DNA from: an uncultured Streptococcus sp. | GTDB lineage: Bacteria > Bacillota > Bacilli > Lactobacillales > Streptococcaceae | DNA length: 43,197 nt | Assembly (NCBI GenBank): GCA_934215455.1 | Contig: CAKPZX010000009.1 | Coordinates: 1-43,197 of the forward strand | Direction of reading: 5' to 3' | Shown here: positions 26,968 to 35,699 of the stretch, in pieces | Position numbering within the stretch: the stretch's first letter is position 1 | Layout of the letters: every line of letters begins with the position of its first letter | Translations under genes and position numbers: made by a program | The notes under the pieces: model-generated | What the model was told of the DNA's origin: nothing | Seen by the model: the letters and a program-made list of their open reading frames with translations, nothing else | The model's database searches: none

Positions 26968-26990
26968 AATAACTTATTTTAGTCTTTTAA

Positions 26991-28469
26991 TTAAACTGCA
27001 GCATATAAAACAGAGATGGTTTGTAGTAAAGTTAGAGATAAAATAATGAGACTACTTTGTACTACAAAATGATCAGAGAACTTTTGTTCATCTGGAACTC
27101 TTTGCTTAAATAAACTACAAATAACTGGTAGACAAAGAGCAACAACACCTAAGTAATATCGGCCTTGAACTCCTAAAACTTCAAAATTTCCAACTGGTGT
27201 CCAGGTCAGATACAAGGTCAAAGAAATTAAACCAACAATTGCAAGAGAAACCAAACTTGCTCCTACTACTGATACTTTAGGAAGTTTGATTTTCCCAATA
27301 TTTGAAAAAGTAATCAAAGTATAAAGAGCATAAATTGGAATAAGGACTTCTGACATGGACAAATCTAACCAACCAAAGGTGTAGAGTTGATTCAAATGAC
27401 TGACTGATAATAGCATCTCCTTCAAAATCACTGGAAGATACCAATGAGGTTTCGAAATGATACTACTAATTTGCCCTTTTACATCTGCGCCCTCCAGTTT
27501 AAAGTTCTCAATTCGAACTTGCTGGGTAAGAACATACCAAAAAATCGTAAATAGAAAGACAGCAGCAATCAAAGCGAGAGAAATGAGATAGTAGTTTTTA
27601 CATTGCGTTTTCTTTTTCGGTATGAATAGCAATAATCCCACAAGCAAGACATAAGGAAGCTTCATTGTTACAAGGATCACGCAAAGGAAAGCATAAAGCA
27701 ATAAATCCTTAATTTTAACCACTTTTTCATCATCTGTTACATAATTCAAAAACAATCCAATAATGATGTAGGTTAAACCTAAGGCTACACTATCTTGATT
27801 ATAAGAAGCAGCTAGAACCAGATTCATTGGGAACATCGCTACCATTGTCATCAACTGCTTCGCTTTCCCACTTAATTTAATGGCAATGAGAGTTAAAATA
27901 CAGTAAGCAATGACATTAAAAATTCGACCAAGATAATAGGAGACTCCTACACTCAAGTTTAAAAATTTTCCAATCCCAAATCCAAGAGCCTGAGGGATAT
28001 AACCAATAAACCAATATGAGTTGGTTGCCCTGTAATCCGTTTCTTTCCCAAACTTCACTTGTTTGGTCGTCTGCCCTTCTTCAAATAAAGAAGACTTGGT
28101 AAATGGTTTTTTGAAATTCTTATAAACATCAAAGTAATCTTCCGTAATATGGATGTTTTTATTTCCCATATTGACGTTGCCTTCCACAATATGAATCGTT
28201 CTTGAAAGGTGAACTTGTTCATCTGGCGTATTCAAAACGGGTGTAATGAATGCAAAGGACAGACCACCAATGAGCATCGCAAGGAAGGTCCCAACATTCT
28301 TCTTCGGTAAAAGAAAAATGAAAAAAGCCAATACAACAAATAACGCTACACCGATTTTAGGAAAATCTACTAAGCGCTTTGTATAAATCACTGTAATACA
28401 AAAGGCCAAAACTGCGAAAGCTACTAAATACTTTTTATTTCGCTCATAACTATCAACAAAATATGCCAT
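26991..28469 (-). CDS. DUF2142-family polytopic membrane protein, probable GT-C transferase
   Basis: 492 residues with about twelve membrane segments. After the second pair, a loop carries NTPDEQVHLSRTIHI, the acidic/His motif of DUF2142 proteins and the expected catalytic position for a GT-C enzyme. It may transfer a lipid-linked sugar onto the exported polysaccharide, in the way proposed for GacL in S. pyogenes; equivalence to GacL is inferred from context. It follows the GT2 gene by 9 bases and is the last gene before a strong terminator. Confidence 0.78.
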   Translation of the reverse strand: MAYFVDSYERNKKYLVAFAVLAFCITVIYTKRLVDFPKIGVALFVVLAFFIFLLPKKNVGTFLAMLIGGLSFAFITPVLNTPDEQVHLSRTIHIVEGNVNMGNKNIHITEDYFDVYKNFKKPFTKSSLFEEGQTTKQVKFGKETDYRATNSYWFIGYIPQALGFGIGKFLNLSVGVSYYLGRIFNVIAYCILTLIAIKLSGKAKQLMTMVAMFPMNLVLAASYNQDSVALGLTYIIIGLFLNYVTDDEKVVKIKDLLLYAFLCVILVTMKLPYVLLVGLLLFIPKKKTQCKNYYLISLALIAAVFLFTIFWYVLTQQVRIENFKLEGADVKGQISSIISKPHWYLPVILKEMLLSVSHLNQLYTFGWLDLSMSEVLIPIYALYTLITFSNIGKIKLPKVSVVGASLVSLAIVGLISLTLYLTWTPVGNFEVLGVQGRYYLGVVALCLPVICSLFKQRVPDEQKFSDHFVVQSSLIILSLTLLQTISVLYAAV

Positions 28470-28478
28470 CAGTTTCTC

Positions 28479-29261
28479 CTACTTATTCGAATTTTGACTC
28501 TTCACATATTGTCTCATCAACAACTTGGCCATCCATTTAGGCCAGAAGAGTTCATACATGTATAGATCTTCTTTACTACGCGTATTGTCTGCAATGGTTT
28601 TTGATGTTTCAGACTCTTCATGGATACGGTGGCACATGAGCTTGTCAGATACATAAGCGAAACGACCTTTATACTCGCTGATCTTATACCATGCGTACCA
28701 ATCCAAACTCACTCTCATTCCTTCATCAAAATAGAAATTCTTCAAATTATCACGATTATAGGTGACAGCTGGACAACAAATCGGATTCCCAAAAGCCATC
28801 ACACGGTTTCGCCAAAAGTGACTAGCAGGAAAAAGATTCATGGTTTTTAACATCAAGGTTTTGATCTTCAGATTTGTATTCGCAGGAATTTTATGGCCAT
28901 CTTTTTCTTCAAAATAATCAGAATACCCAATCAGCACATCTTGATTTTTTTCCATCTTAGCCAAAACTTTCTCAGCATAGTCCGGTTCATAATAATCATC
29001 CTGATGGGCAATGGTAGCATACTTCGTCTCTACAAAAGACATGGCATTGTTCCAATCCTTACCAATCCCACCACCCTGCTTAGTGTAAAACGGAATAGCA
29101 TAACGCTGACAAAGTTCTTTGATCGAGTCCAGTGGTGTTGAACTATAACAGATAATCTGTGATTGGAGAGTTTGATTCTTCAAGGATTGAATACAAGCTT
29201 CCAAGTATTCGCTCTCACCATAAGCACAGATCACCCAAGTATGTTGTTGATTAACGAGCAT
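28479..29261 (-). CDS. Family 2 glycosyltransferase
   Basis: 260 residues. HTWVICAYGESEYLEACIQS at the N-terminus and TIAHQDDYYEPDYAEKVLAK (metal-binding HQDD) identify a GT-A family 2 enzyme; GKDWNNAMSFVET is the donor-site region. No membrane segment is visible, so it should act in the cytosol on a lipid- or sugar-linked acceptor. It overlaps the flippase gene by 11 bases and has GGAAGGG just before its ATG. Donor and acceptor are unknown. Confidence 0.85.
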   Translation of the reverse strand: MLVNQQHTWVICAYGESEYLEACIQSLKNQTLQSQIICYSSTPLDSIKELCQRYAIPFYTKQGGGIGKDWNNAMSFVETKYATIAHQDDYYEPDYAEKVLAKMEKNQDVLIGYSDYFEEKDGHKIPANTNLKIKTLMLKTMNLFPASHFWRNRVMAFGNPICCPAVTYNRDNLKNFYFDEGMRVSLDWYAWYKISEYKGRFAYVSDKLMCHRIHEESETSKTIADNTRSKEDLYMYELFWPKWMAKLLMRQYVKSQNSNK

Positions 29262-30534
29262 AGCCCTTCCTTTCTATTTTTCTTGCAATAAAATAAGCAA
29301 GTAAACTTCCACTAAAATAAACAGACATCACGATGAAAAAGCTTAAAGACGCACCTAGAAGTCCCATTTTTTGTACCAAATCATTATTTGTCAATTTGGA
29401 AGCTATAAACATGAATAAATACACAGGCAATAGATACGTTTGTTTTCGAATAACCGTCATGACATCCCCAAAAACAATCCCAATAGAATACAGAATTCCA
29501 GAAAAAACAAGGATGGCTAGGGTAGTACTATGCTGGTTTAAAGGTAAACCAAAAACAAGACTTAATATTGGCGTCCCGATCAAATAAGCTAGCACAGTTA
29601 AAACCAAGCCGACACCCAAAACAATGACAAACATCTTCGCAATAATGGCATCAAATTTTTTCAATTCTTTATTCTTCCATAAGATCGCTAATTGCGTTGT
29701 TAAGGGTCTAAGAATTAAAATAAAGAGACTCATAAAAAACACAGGCATAAACAAAATATTATAATCCCGTTGTGTCCCTGCAATAAAGTGTCCCAGTCTA
29801 ATTTCAGAGTCAATCGCGATTCTAGGCTCATTGAAAATATAAGCTAGTAAAAATCCACTAACAAAGAGAGGAATACAATTCTTTAAAATAGTGATCGCAT
29901 CAAATAGGTCTCTTTTGAGATTTTTTACTGAAACATCAATTGTTTCAAATTCTTTTGATTTTACATAATCATAACAAAATACAAAGATAAAGTTTAAAAC
30001 AACTAAGTAAAGCAATGATTGTATTAATGACTTTGTAATAAGCAAAAATGCCAACAAAAGAATCGTGCTGATAGAATACCGAATGGTCATTGATTTGCCA
30101 GCGATATCTAATCGTTCGTGACGTTGAAATAATCCTTGGAAAAGATCTGAAATTGCCTCACACATACGAAATAGAACGTATAAGCCAATAATCGCAATTT
30201 TTGAACTCTCATGTAGATCAATTCCTGAAACAAAAAGGTAAGGAAAAAAGATCGCCATCATGAGTAGGAGAGTGAGACATCTGGCAATACTGTAACTGGT
30301 AAAGGAGTGTCTAAAGAGAACATCTGTCCCTTGATAGCTTCGAACTTGAAACATGCCAACTACGACTAGAATCGCAGCAATCCCATAGGCAAGACTAAAA
30401 GAATCTGCTTCCATTGGCGAGGTCATGCGTGTAACGATCAATGTAAATAGTACAGATGATCCAGCAAATGCCAAGTTCCCTAACAGATTCCAAAAATACA
30501 CCTTCTCCGTTGAAACAGGTTGATTATTCTTCAT
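29251..30534 (-). CDS. Wzx/MOP-type flippase (GacK-like)
   Basis: 427 residues with about twelve membrane segments, starting VYFWNLLGNLAFAGSSVLFT. The pattern is that of the polysaccharide/MATE-like flippases. Within an arrangement of GacI-like, GacJ-like, flippase and GT genes it probably turns an undecaprenyl-phosphate sugar outward for side-chain addition, as proposed for GacK. The 5' end overlaps the GacJ-like gene by 11 bases. Confidence 0.8.
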   Translation of the reverse strand: MKNNQPVSTEKVYFWNLLGNLAFAGSSVLFTLIVTRMTSPMEADSFSLAYGIAAILVVVGMFQVRSYQGTDVLFRHSFTSYSIARCLTLLLMMAIFFPYLFVSGIDLHESSKIAIIGLYVLFRMCEAISDLFQGLFQRHERLDIAGKSMTIRYSISTILLLAFLLITKSLIQSLLYLVVLNFIFVFCYDYVKSKEFETIDVSVKNLKRDLFDAITILKNCIPLFVSGFLLAYIFNEPRIAIDSEIRLGHFIAGTQRDYNILFMPVFFMSLFILILRPLTTQLAILWKNKELKKFDAIIAKMFVIVLGVGLVLTVLAYLIGTPILSLVFGLPLNQHSTTLAILVFSGILYSIGIVFGDVMTVIRKQTYLLPVYLFMFIASKLTNNDLVQKMGLLGASLSFFIVMSVYFSGSLLAYFIARKIERKGYAR

Positions 30535-30853
30535 GCTCTTTTACCTGTAATGCAATCTTCTGAGACAATTGGCGAATTTGAACGGATTGTTTTGAGGTAA
30601 TCCGAGTTAAAGAGAAGTTTAAATAGACAAGTAAACAGAAGCCTAAGAAAAAGATTAGATTGCTTGGAACTTGAATTCCTAACATTTTTGATACCTGTCC
30701 AATCAAATTAGGAAACCAAATGACTGGCAACGATAGCAAACAAAGAATAAGCCAAGAAATGACATTTCTCATTTCAACGACTTTCTTTGCGACTAGGCGT
30801 AGAATATAAACGATAAAAATAATTACAATAAGGGTTAACCAAATATTTAGCAT
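30524..30853 (-). CDS. DUF2304 small membrane protein (GacJ-like)
   Basis: From the ATG at 30853 the product has 109 residues, with three membrane segments and a basic/coiled C-terminus (RQLSQKIALQVKEHEE). DUF2304 proteins sit beside DPM1-like glycosyltransferases; GacJ stimulates GacI in S. pyogenes. The gene is one base from the GacI-like stop. The TTG start at 30877 would overlap the upstream gene and is less likely. GGAGG lies about 12 bases before the chosen ATG, a longer spacing than usual. Confidence 0.8.
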   Translation of the reverse strand: MLNIWLTLIVIIFIVYILRLVAKKVVEMRNVISWLILCLLSLPVIWFPNLIGQVSKMLGIQVPSNLIFFLGFCLLVYLNFSLTRITSKQSVQIRQLSQKIALQVKEHEE

Positions 30854-30854
30854 G

Positions 30855-31565
30855 TTATTTCTTATATCCTCCACCAATTCTAGCCAATAGCATTGCCATT
30901 GTCACTTTGATCATATAGTAAACAGACTTACTGAATGTAATCGATGATTCTCCATGTTCTCGCTCGTTCATCAAGACCGGTACTTCTGCAACGGAATAGC
31001 CTGAGGTTAAGAGGGACACAATCGTTTCTGGTTCTGGATAATCACTTGGATATTGTTTAGCAAATTCTTCTATCACTTTTCGATCTGCTACTCGCAATCC
31101 TGATGTAGGATCTGTTACCTTTTGACCGGTTAAAATCCTAATTAATTTTTCAAAAAATGAAATTCCAATCCGTCGCGCGAAAGAGGATTGGAAACCTTGA
31201 TTTTCAATAAAACGAGAGCCAATCACCATGTTCACATTCTTCTCTTGAAGGACTTGAAGCATCTTTCTGATAAATTCAGGATTATGCTGACCATCTCCAT
31301 CCACTTGAACAGCATATTGATAGCCATTTTTAACTGCATATTGATAACCAGTTTGGACAGCACCACCAATTCCTAAATTAATCGGTAAATCGATAACGTT
31401 AAAGTTGTTATTGCGACAAATTTCAAGTGTATGATCTGTAGAACAATCATTGATAATGACATAATCAAATTCAGGTGTATGTTCTTCAATCATCTTGATT
31501 GTTTTTTCAATATTTCCACTCTCATTATAAGCAGGAATAATGATCAATAATTCTGAATTTCTCAA
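30855..31565 (-). CDS. DPM1-like polyprenyl-phosphate glycosyltransferase (GacI-like)
   Basis: About 236 residues from a TTG at 31565: LLIIIPAYNESGNIEKTIKM, NDCSTDHTLEICRN, QVDGDGQHNPEFIRKM (metal site), VTDPTSGLRVADRKV and EREHGESSITF. This is the DPM1/GacI group, which makes undecaprenyl-phosphate GlcNAc (GacI) or similar donors. The open frame extends to a TTG at 31607, but that codon overlaps the -10 box TATAAT (31604-31599), so it cannot be the start. No ATG or GTG start has a suitable Shine-Dalgarno; GAAGGG lies about 12 bases before the chosen TTG. Start is uncertain; family is clear. Confidence 0.85.
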   Translation of the reverse strand: MRNSELLIIIPAYNESGNIEKTIKMIEEHTPEFDYVIINDCSTDHTLEICRNNNFNVIDLPINLGIGGAVQTGYQYAVKNGYQYAVQVDGDGQHNPEFIRKMLQVLQEKNVNMVIGSRFIENQGFQSSFARRIGISFFEKLIRILTGQKVTDPTSGLRVADRKVIEEFAKQYPSDYPEPETIVSLLTSGYSVAEVPVLMNEREHGESSITFSKSVYYMIKVTMAMLLARIGGGYKK

Positions 31566-31598
31566 TCCTATTGTTTTCCCTTCTAAGCATATCACTTC

Positions 31599-31604
31599 AT
31601 TATA
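31599..31604 (-). promoter_or_regulatory. -10 element of the side-chain operon
   Basis: The minus strand reads TATAAT about 35 bases before the likely start of the GacI-like gene. It is divergent from the plus-strand promoter at 31658. Confidence 0.6.
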
Positions 31605-31657
31605 CAATAATCAGTGCATATTTTCTACTTTATACTGTCCCCTCCCCCTTTTCATGG

Positions 31658-31663
31658 TATAAT
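31658..31663 (+). promoter_or_regulatory. Extended -10 promoter of the oxidoreductase-helicase unit
   Basis: TGGTATAAT on the plus strand, 29 bases before the ATG at 31693. Confidence 0.7.
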
Positions 31664-31692
31664 AGAGTGAATCGATGACGGAAGGACACCTT

Positions 31693-32673
31693 ATGTTAAA
31701 GCTGGGAATTATTGGTACGAGTTGGATTTCACATGAATTTATTACAGCTGCTCATCGGACAGGCCACTATCATTTGCAGGCTGTGTATTCGAGAAAGATG
31801 AAGACGGCTCAAGAGTTTTGTGAGCCTTATGGAGCAATCTCTTGCTACACAGACTTGGTCGACTTCTTAGACAGTGAGCTGGATGTGATTTACATTGCTA
31901 GCCCCAATTCTCTTCACTTTGCTCAGGCCAAGTTTGCTATTCTGGCCAAGAAACATGTCATCATTGAAAAACCGGCTGTGACGAAGCCTTCTGAATGGAA
32001 GGAACTGGTCAAGCTCGCTAATGAGCACCAGGTCTATCTCTTTGAAGCTGCCAGAAATTACCAAGAAGCAGCCTTTCAAGTAGTTAAAGACTTCCTCTCT
32101 AACCAGGAAATACTGGGCGCCAACTTCACCTTTGCCAAGTATTCTTCCAAATTGCCAGCCCTTCTTGCAGGTGAGATGCCCAATATTTTCTCAGATGTCT
32201 ATGCAGGTGGAGCCTTGATGGATCTGGGAGTCTACTGCCTCTACTTGGCGATTGGCTTCTTTGGAGAACCGATCTCCAGCCACTATACTGCTCAGCAATT
32301 ACCCAATTCGGTTGATCTCTATGGTCAAGGTGTCTTGATTTATCCAGATTTTCAGGTTGCTATTCAGGCAGGGAAAAATATCACCAGCCATCTACCTGCT
32401 GAAATCTACACCAAGACTGGAACACTAACTCTCAATGCTGTAGCAGCCATCAACCAGGCTCGCTTCGTCAGCTATTCTGGAGAGGTCATCGACCTTCCGA
32501 TCCAGCCCTGCCCACACCAAATGCAAGAAGAGGCGGAAGCCTTTGCCCTTGCCATTGCTCATCAAAAGCCGGCTGCCTATCTTGAGTGGTTACAAACAGC
32601 TGAGCAGGTCCATGAAACCCTCTACCAGATGCGTCAAAGCGCTGGAATACAATTTAAGGATGAAAAAGAATGA
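31693..32673 (+). CDS. Gfo/Idh/MocA-family oxidoreductase
   Basis: From the ATG at 31693 (GAAGGA six bases upstream) the protein has 326 residues. The Rossmann motif is KLGIIGTSWIS and the family signature EKPAVTK appears near residue 95. The C-terminal alpha/beta domain includes FSDVYAGGALMDLGVYCLYL. These enzymes oxidise or reduce sugar or inositol derivatives with NAD(P). The substrate is unknown. An earlier in-frame ATG (31675) lacks a ribosome-binding site. The stop overlaps the helicase start by four bases (ATGA). Confidence 0.9.
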   Translation: MLKLGIIGTSWISHEFITAAHRTGHYHLQAVYSRKMKTAQEFCEPYGAISCYTDLVDFLDSELDVIYIASPNSLHFAQAKFAILAKKHVIIEKPAVTKPSEWKELVKLANEHQVYLFEAARNYQEAAFQVVKDFLSNQEILGANFTFAKYSSKLPALLAGEMPNIFSDVYAGGALMDLGVYCLYLAIGFFGEPISSHYTAQQLPNSVDLYGQGVLIYPDFQVAIQAGKNITSHLPAEIYTKTGTLTLNAVAAINQARFVSYSGEVIDLPIQPCPHQMQEEAEAFALAIAHQKPAAYLEWLQTAEQVHETLYQMRQSAGIQFKDEKE

Positions 32674-33755
32674 AAGAACAATTTCCACAAAGCTGGAAAG
32701 ACCAGTTAGAAACACTCGGATTTGATACATTCACTGAAATTCAGGAACAGATCTTCTCCCCTATCTATGAAGGAGAAAATGTCCTCGGGATCAGTCCTAC
32801 CGGTACTGGTAAGACACTCGCCTACCTCTTTCCGAGCTTGCTCAAACTCAAACCGAAGAAGGCCCAACAAGTCTTGATTTTAGCTCCTAATACAGAGTTA
32901 GCGGGACAAATTTTTGATGTCACCAAACAATGGGCAGAACCTCTCGGGCTCCAGACCCAACTCTTCCTTTCAGGATCTAGTCAAAAACGGCAAATCGAAC
33001 GCCTCAAAAAAGGACCCGAAATCCTGGTTGGGACGCCTGGTCGGATCTTTGAACTGATCAAGCTGAAAAAGATCAAAATGATGAATGTGGAAACCATCAT
33101 TTTAGATGAATTCGACCAATTACTGAGCGATTCTCAGTACCACTTCGTCGACAAGATCAGCCACTATGCTCCCCGTGACCACCAATATATCTATATGAGC
33201 GCCACAGCCAAGGTCGATCCAGACCAGCTAGAAGAAAATACTCTTCGCATTTCGGTTGATGGAGTTTCTTTGGACAATATCCAACATTTTTATATGCAAG
33301 TGGATAAGCGGGACAAGGTCGAATTGCTCCGAAAACTCGCCTACGTCGAAGATTTTCGTGGTCTGGCTTTTTTCAACAGCCTATCTGATCTGGGTAGTGC
33401 TGAAGAAAAACTACAATACCGTGGTGTTGAGGCCGTATCGCTCGCCAGCGATGTCAATGTCAAATACCGCAAGGTCATTTTGGAGCGCTTCAAAGACCAT
33501 CAGCTAACCCTCTTGCTGGCCACCGATTTGGTCGCTCGTGGCATCGATATTGAACATCTTGAATGTGTGATCAACTACGATATCCCTCGTGATGTGGAGA
33601 CCTATACCCACCGCGCCGGTCGTACAGGACGAATGGGGCGTGAGGGCTATGTAATCACCTTTATCACCCACCCAGAAGAACTCAAATCCTTAAAAAAATA
33701 CGCTTCTGTACGTGAACTGGTATTAAAAAATTCTCAACTCTTTTTAAATGAATAA
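32670..33755 (+). CDS. DEAD-box RNA helicase
   Basis: 361 residues with all core motifs. Q-motif region GFDTFTEIQEQI comes first, then motif I SPTGTGKT, Ib VGTPGR, motif II as DEFD rather than DEAD, and motif III SAT. Motif V is ATDLVARGIDIEHLE and VI HRAGRTGRMGREG. There is no C-terminal extension, so it is a minimal helicase. It probably remodels RNA; the specific role is unknown. It overlaps the oxidoreductase by four bases, and a bidirectional terminator follows. Confidence 0.94.
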   Translation: MKEQFPQSWKDQLETLGFDTFTEIQEQIFSPIYEGENVLGISPTGTGKTLAYLFPSLLKLKPKKAQQVLILAPNTELAGQIFDVTKQWAEPLGLQTQLFLSGSSQKRQIERLKKGPEILVGTPGRIFELIKLKKIKMMNVETIILDEFDQLLSDSQYHFVDKISHYAPRDHQYIYMSATAKVDPDQLEENTLRISVDGVSLDNIQHFYMQVDKRDKVELLRKLAYVEDFRGLAFFNSLSDLGSAEEKLQYRGVEAVSLASDVNVKYRKVILERFKDHQLTLLLATDLVARGIDIEHLECVINYDIPRDVETYTHRAGRTGRMGREGYVITFITHPEELKSLKKYASVRELVLKNSQLFLNE

Positions 33756-33756
33756 G

Positions 33757-33793
33757 AAAATCCTCTGCTAGTGAATGAACTGCAGAGGATTTT
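33757..33793. terminator. Bidirectional terminator between helicase and pgdA
   Basis: Perfect 12-bp arms AAAATCCTCTGC (33757-33768) and GCAGAGGATTTT (33782-33793). There are T runs on the plus strand and A runs (T on the minus strand) on the other side. It serves both convergent genes. Confidence 0.88.
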
Positions 33794-33797
33794 TATG

Positions 33798-35180
33798 TTA
33801 ATTTCCATTGTAATAAATGCGATGACTTTCAAGTTGATAATCCAACAATTCATCCACCGTTACAAAGGTATAGCCTTGTGATTTGAGGTAGTCAAGGACG
33901 GTCGGTAGAGCGTCAATCGTGGTTTGATGGATATCATGCATGAGGATAATCGAACCTGGTTTGACTGCTTTTTTCACTTCATTGAGAATAGCCGTCGTAT
34001 TATGCGTCTTCCAATCTAGGCTATCCACATCCCACATGATAAAGGATTGGTCGACACCGTATTGGATGGCGTTATTGATGGCTCCATATGGAGGACGGGT
34101 AATCTTGGTCTGCACACCTGTCGCTTTTTGAATGGCTTCTTGGGTATCCAAGATCTCTTTTTTAGCATTATCCAAGCTCAATTTTGGCAATTGAGGGTGA
34201 TCCCAGGTATGGTTCCCGATTTGATGACCTTCTTTGCGGACTTGCTTGGCAATATCAGGATTCGCACTGACATTTTTTCCGACCATAAAGAAGGTAGCTT
34301 TGGCATTGTATTTCTTTAAGATGGCCAGCGCCTGAGGAGTCGTGGTTGGATCTGGTCCATCATCAAAGGTCAGAGCAATCATCTTACGGTGGCGTTCTTC
34401 TATATAGGATTGGTAAGAAGCTAGATCATCAGGAAGCAAGCGCTCTGAATCGATCACATCATAGAATTTAGACAAGGGAACAGTGAAGGTATCATCTCCC
34501 TTAACCTTGGTTGGAAATGGAATGGTGAAATTTCCTTTTTCATATTGGAATTCCCATTGGCTCAAATCCAACTCTGAGAAGTGGGCAACCATTTGATCAA
34601 TGCTTTCCTCATCCAGCTGACGAAAGGCTAGATTCCCTCGTAGTTCCTCTAAAAAGATCTGTTTGGCTCCATCTGGATCCGCAAAAACCTGGCTCAGGGT
34701 CAGAGGATTGCTCTCATCATCCAAGTAAAAGAGAGGCAACTTCACCGTCTCATCTTTGATAAATTTTCCTTTTTTATACTGGTATTCAGCTCGTTTGATT
34801 TGGATTGGGTGATAGCCAACAAAAGGCGCTTCTGCTTCTTCACTATGGTAGAAGGTCAGATGCTTGGGCTCTTTGGTTTTCTCATCGGATCCTAGACGCT
34901 GAAGGTCTTCTTGAATCTTCTCTTTCACAATCTCAACAGGCTGTCCATCTTTAGTAGGATAATAAGCCGTCACATAAGAAGTTCCTAAAATCCCTTCCTG
35001 AACTTGAACATCTTTCCCTTTTTCAGAGCTTTTCTCGAGTTGGGTGACCTTGGCAAACTGATCCTGATAGGCTTTTTGTTCACGAACCCTTTGAATCTTT
35101 TGATAGCCAATATACAAAAGACTCAGTAAAAGGAGATTTGTAATGATTAATAAAATAGTTTTCGTGTGTTTGAATCTCAT
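33798..35180 (-). CDS. pgdA: Peptidoglycan N-acetylglucosamine deacetylase
   Basis: 460 residues. An N-terminal membrane anchor (about 8-24) and a long extracellular region precede a NodB polysaccharide deacetylase domain (about 260-440). Motifs are LTFDDGPDP (metal and base), GNHTWDHPQ (the H-x3-H zinc pair), RPPYGAINNAI, WDVDSLDW and ILMHDIHQT. It deacetylates wall GlcNAc, which protects streptococci from lysozyme. Length and layout match pneumococcal PgdA. There is no Shine-Dalgarno; the -10 box lies six bases before the ATG, so the mRNA is probably leaderless. Confidence 0.93.
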   Translation of the reverse strand: MRFKHTKTILLIITNLLLLSLLYIGYQKIQRVREQKAYQDQFAKVTQLEKSSEKGKDVQVQEGILGTSYVTAYYPTKDGQPVEIVKEKIQEDLQRLGSDEKTKEPKHLTFYHSEEAEAPFVGYHPIQIKRAEYQYKKGKFIKDETVKLPLFYLDDESNPLTLSQVFADPDGAKQIFLEELRGNLAFRQLDEESIDQMVAHFSELDLSQWEFQYEKGNFTIPFPTKVKGDDTFTVPLSKFYDVIDSERLLPDDLASYQSYIEERHRKMIALTFDDGPDPTTTPQALAILKKYNAKATFFMVGKNVSANPDIAKQVRKEGHQIGNHTWDHPQLPKLSLDNAKKEILDTQEAIQKATGVQTKITRPPYGAINNAIQYGVDQSFIMWDVDSLDWKTHNTTAILNEVKKAVKPGSIILMHDIHQTTIDALPTVLDYLKSQGYTFVTVDELLDYQLESHRIYYNGN

Positions 35181-35186
35181 AACTTT

Positions 35187-35192
35187 ATTATA
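35187..35192 (-). promoter_or_regulatory. Extended -10 promoter giving a leaderless pgdA mRNA
   Basis: The minus strand reads TTGCTATAAT, then AAAGTT, then the pgdA ATG. Transcription starting about seven bases after the box would begin on the ATG. Confidence 0.65.
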
Positions 35193-35244
35193 GCAAATTT
35201 CTCTCGAAAAAACATTCCTTTTTTGTAAATGGTTTCATAAAAAG

Positions 35245-35274
35245 AGGGCGACTGTCGTAGCCGACAGCGGCCCT
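35245..35274 (-). terminator. Terminator of gloA
   Basis: Arms 35262-35274 and 35245-35257 form a 13-bp stem with one mismatch around a 4-base loop. CTTTTTATG follows on the minus strand. Confidence 0.85.
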
Positions 35275-35289
35275 TGTTTTTAGTCCCTC

Positions 35290-35670
35290 TTATTTTTCGC
35301 GAATGACTTCTACTTTATATCCATCCGGATCTACAACGAAATAGTAATTCGGTTTCGTTCCTGAAAGACCTTTTGGTTCCGTCACTTCATAGCCTTTAGC
35401 CTTGTGTTCAGCATTCAAACCTTCCAAATCAGGAGTACTCAAAGCAACGTGAGCATAGCCATCTCCGATGACATATGGACCATGATCATAATTGTAAGTC
35501 AATTCCAACTCATAGTCATCTCCAGGCAAGGCCAAATAAACAATCGTGAACTTGTAGTCTGGAAAATCTTTCCGACGTTTTTCTTCAAAACCAAAAGCAT
35601 CTTGGTAAAAAGCGATTGACTTTTCTAAGTTTTCCACACGAAGGCAAGTGTGCAACATTTTTGAACTCAT
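35290..35670 (-). CDS. gloA: Lactoylglutathione lyase (glyoxalase I)
   Basis: 126 residues of the vicinal-oxygen-chelate fold. The metal ligand pattern is visible: H near residue 7 (LHTCLRV), E in YELELTYNYD, H in GYAHVAL and E in YKVEVIRE. It detoxifies methylglyoxal, using glutathione or another thiol. It starts 29 bases after ciaH on the same strand with no terminator between, so it may be co-transcribed with ciaRH; a terminator follows it. Confidence 0.92.
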   Translation of the reverse strand: MSSKMLHTCLRVENLEKSIAFYQDAFGFEEKRRKDFPDYKFTIVYLALPGDDYELELTYNYDHGPYVIGDGYAHVALSTPDLEGLNAEHKAKGYEVTEPKGLSGTKPNYYFVVDPDGYKVEVIREK

Positions 35671-35699
35671 AGGTTTTCCTCTTTTCTATTTTTAAAAGA

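Noticed and set aside
31566..31607. Upstream TTG start of the GacI-like gene
   Set aside because: The TTG overlaps the TATAAT box, so it would not be in the transcript.
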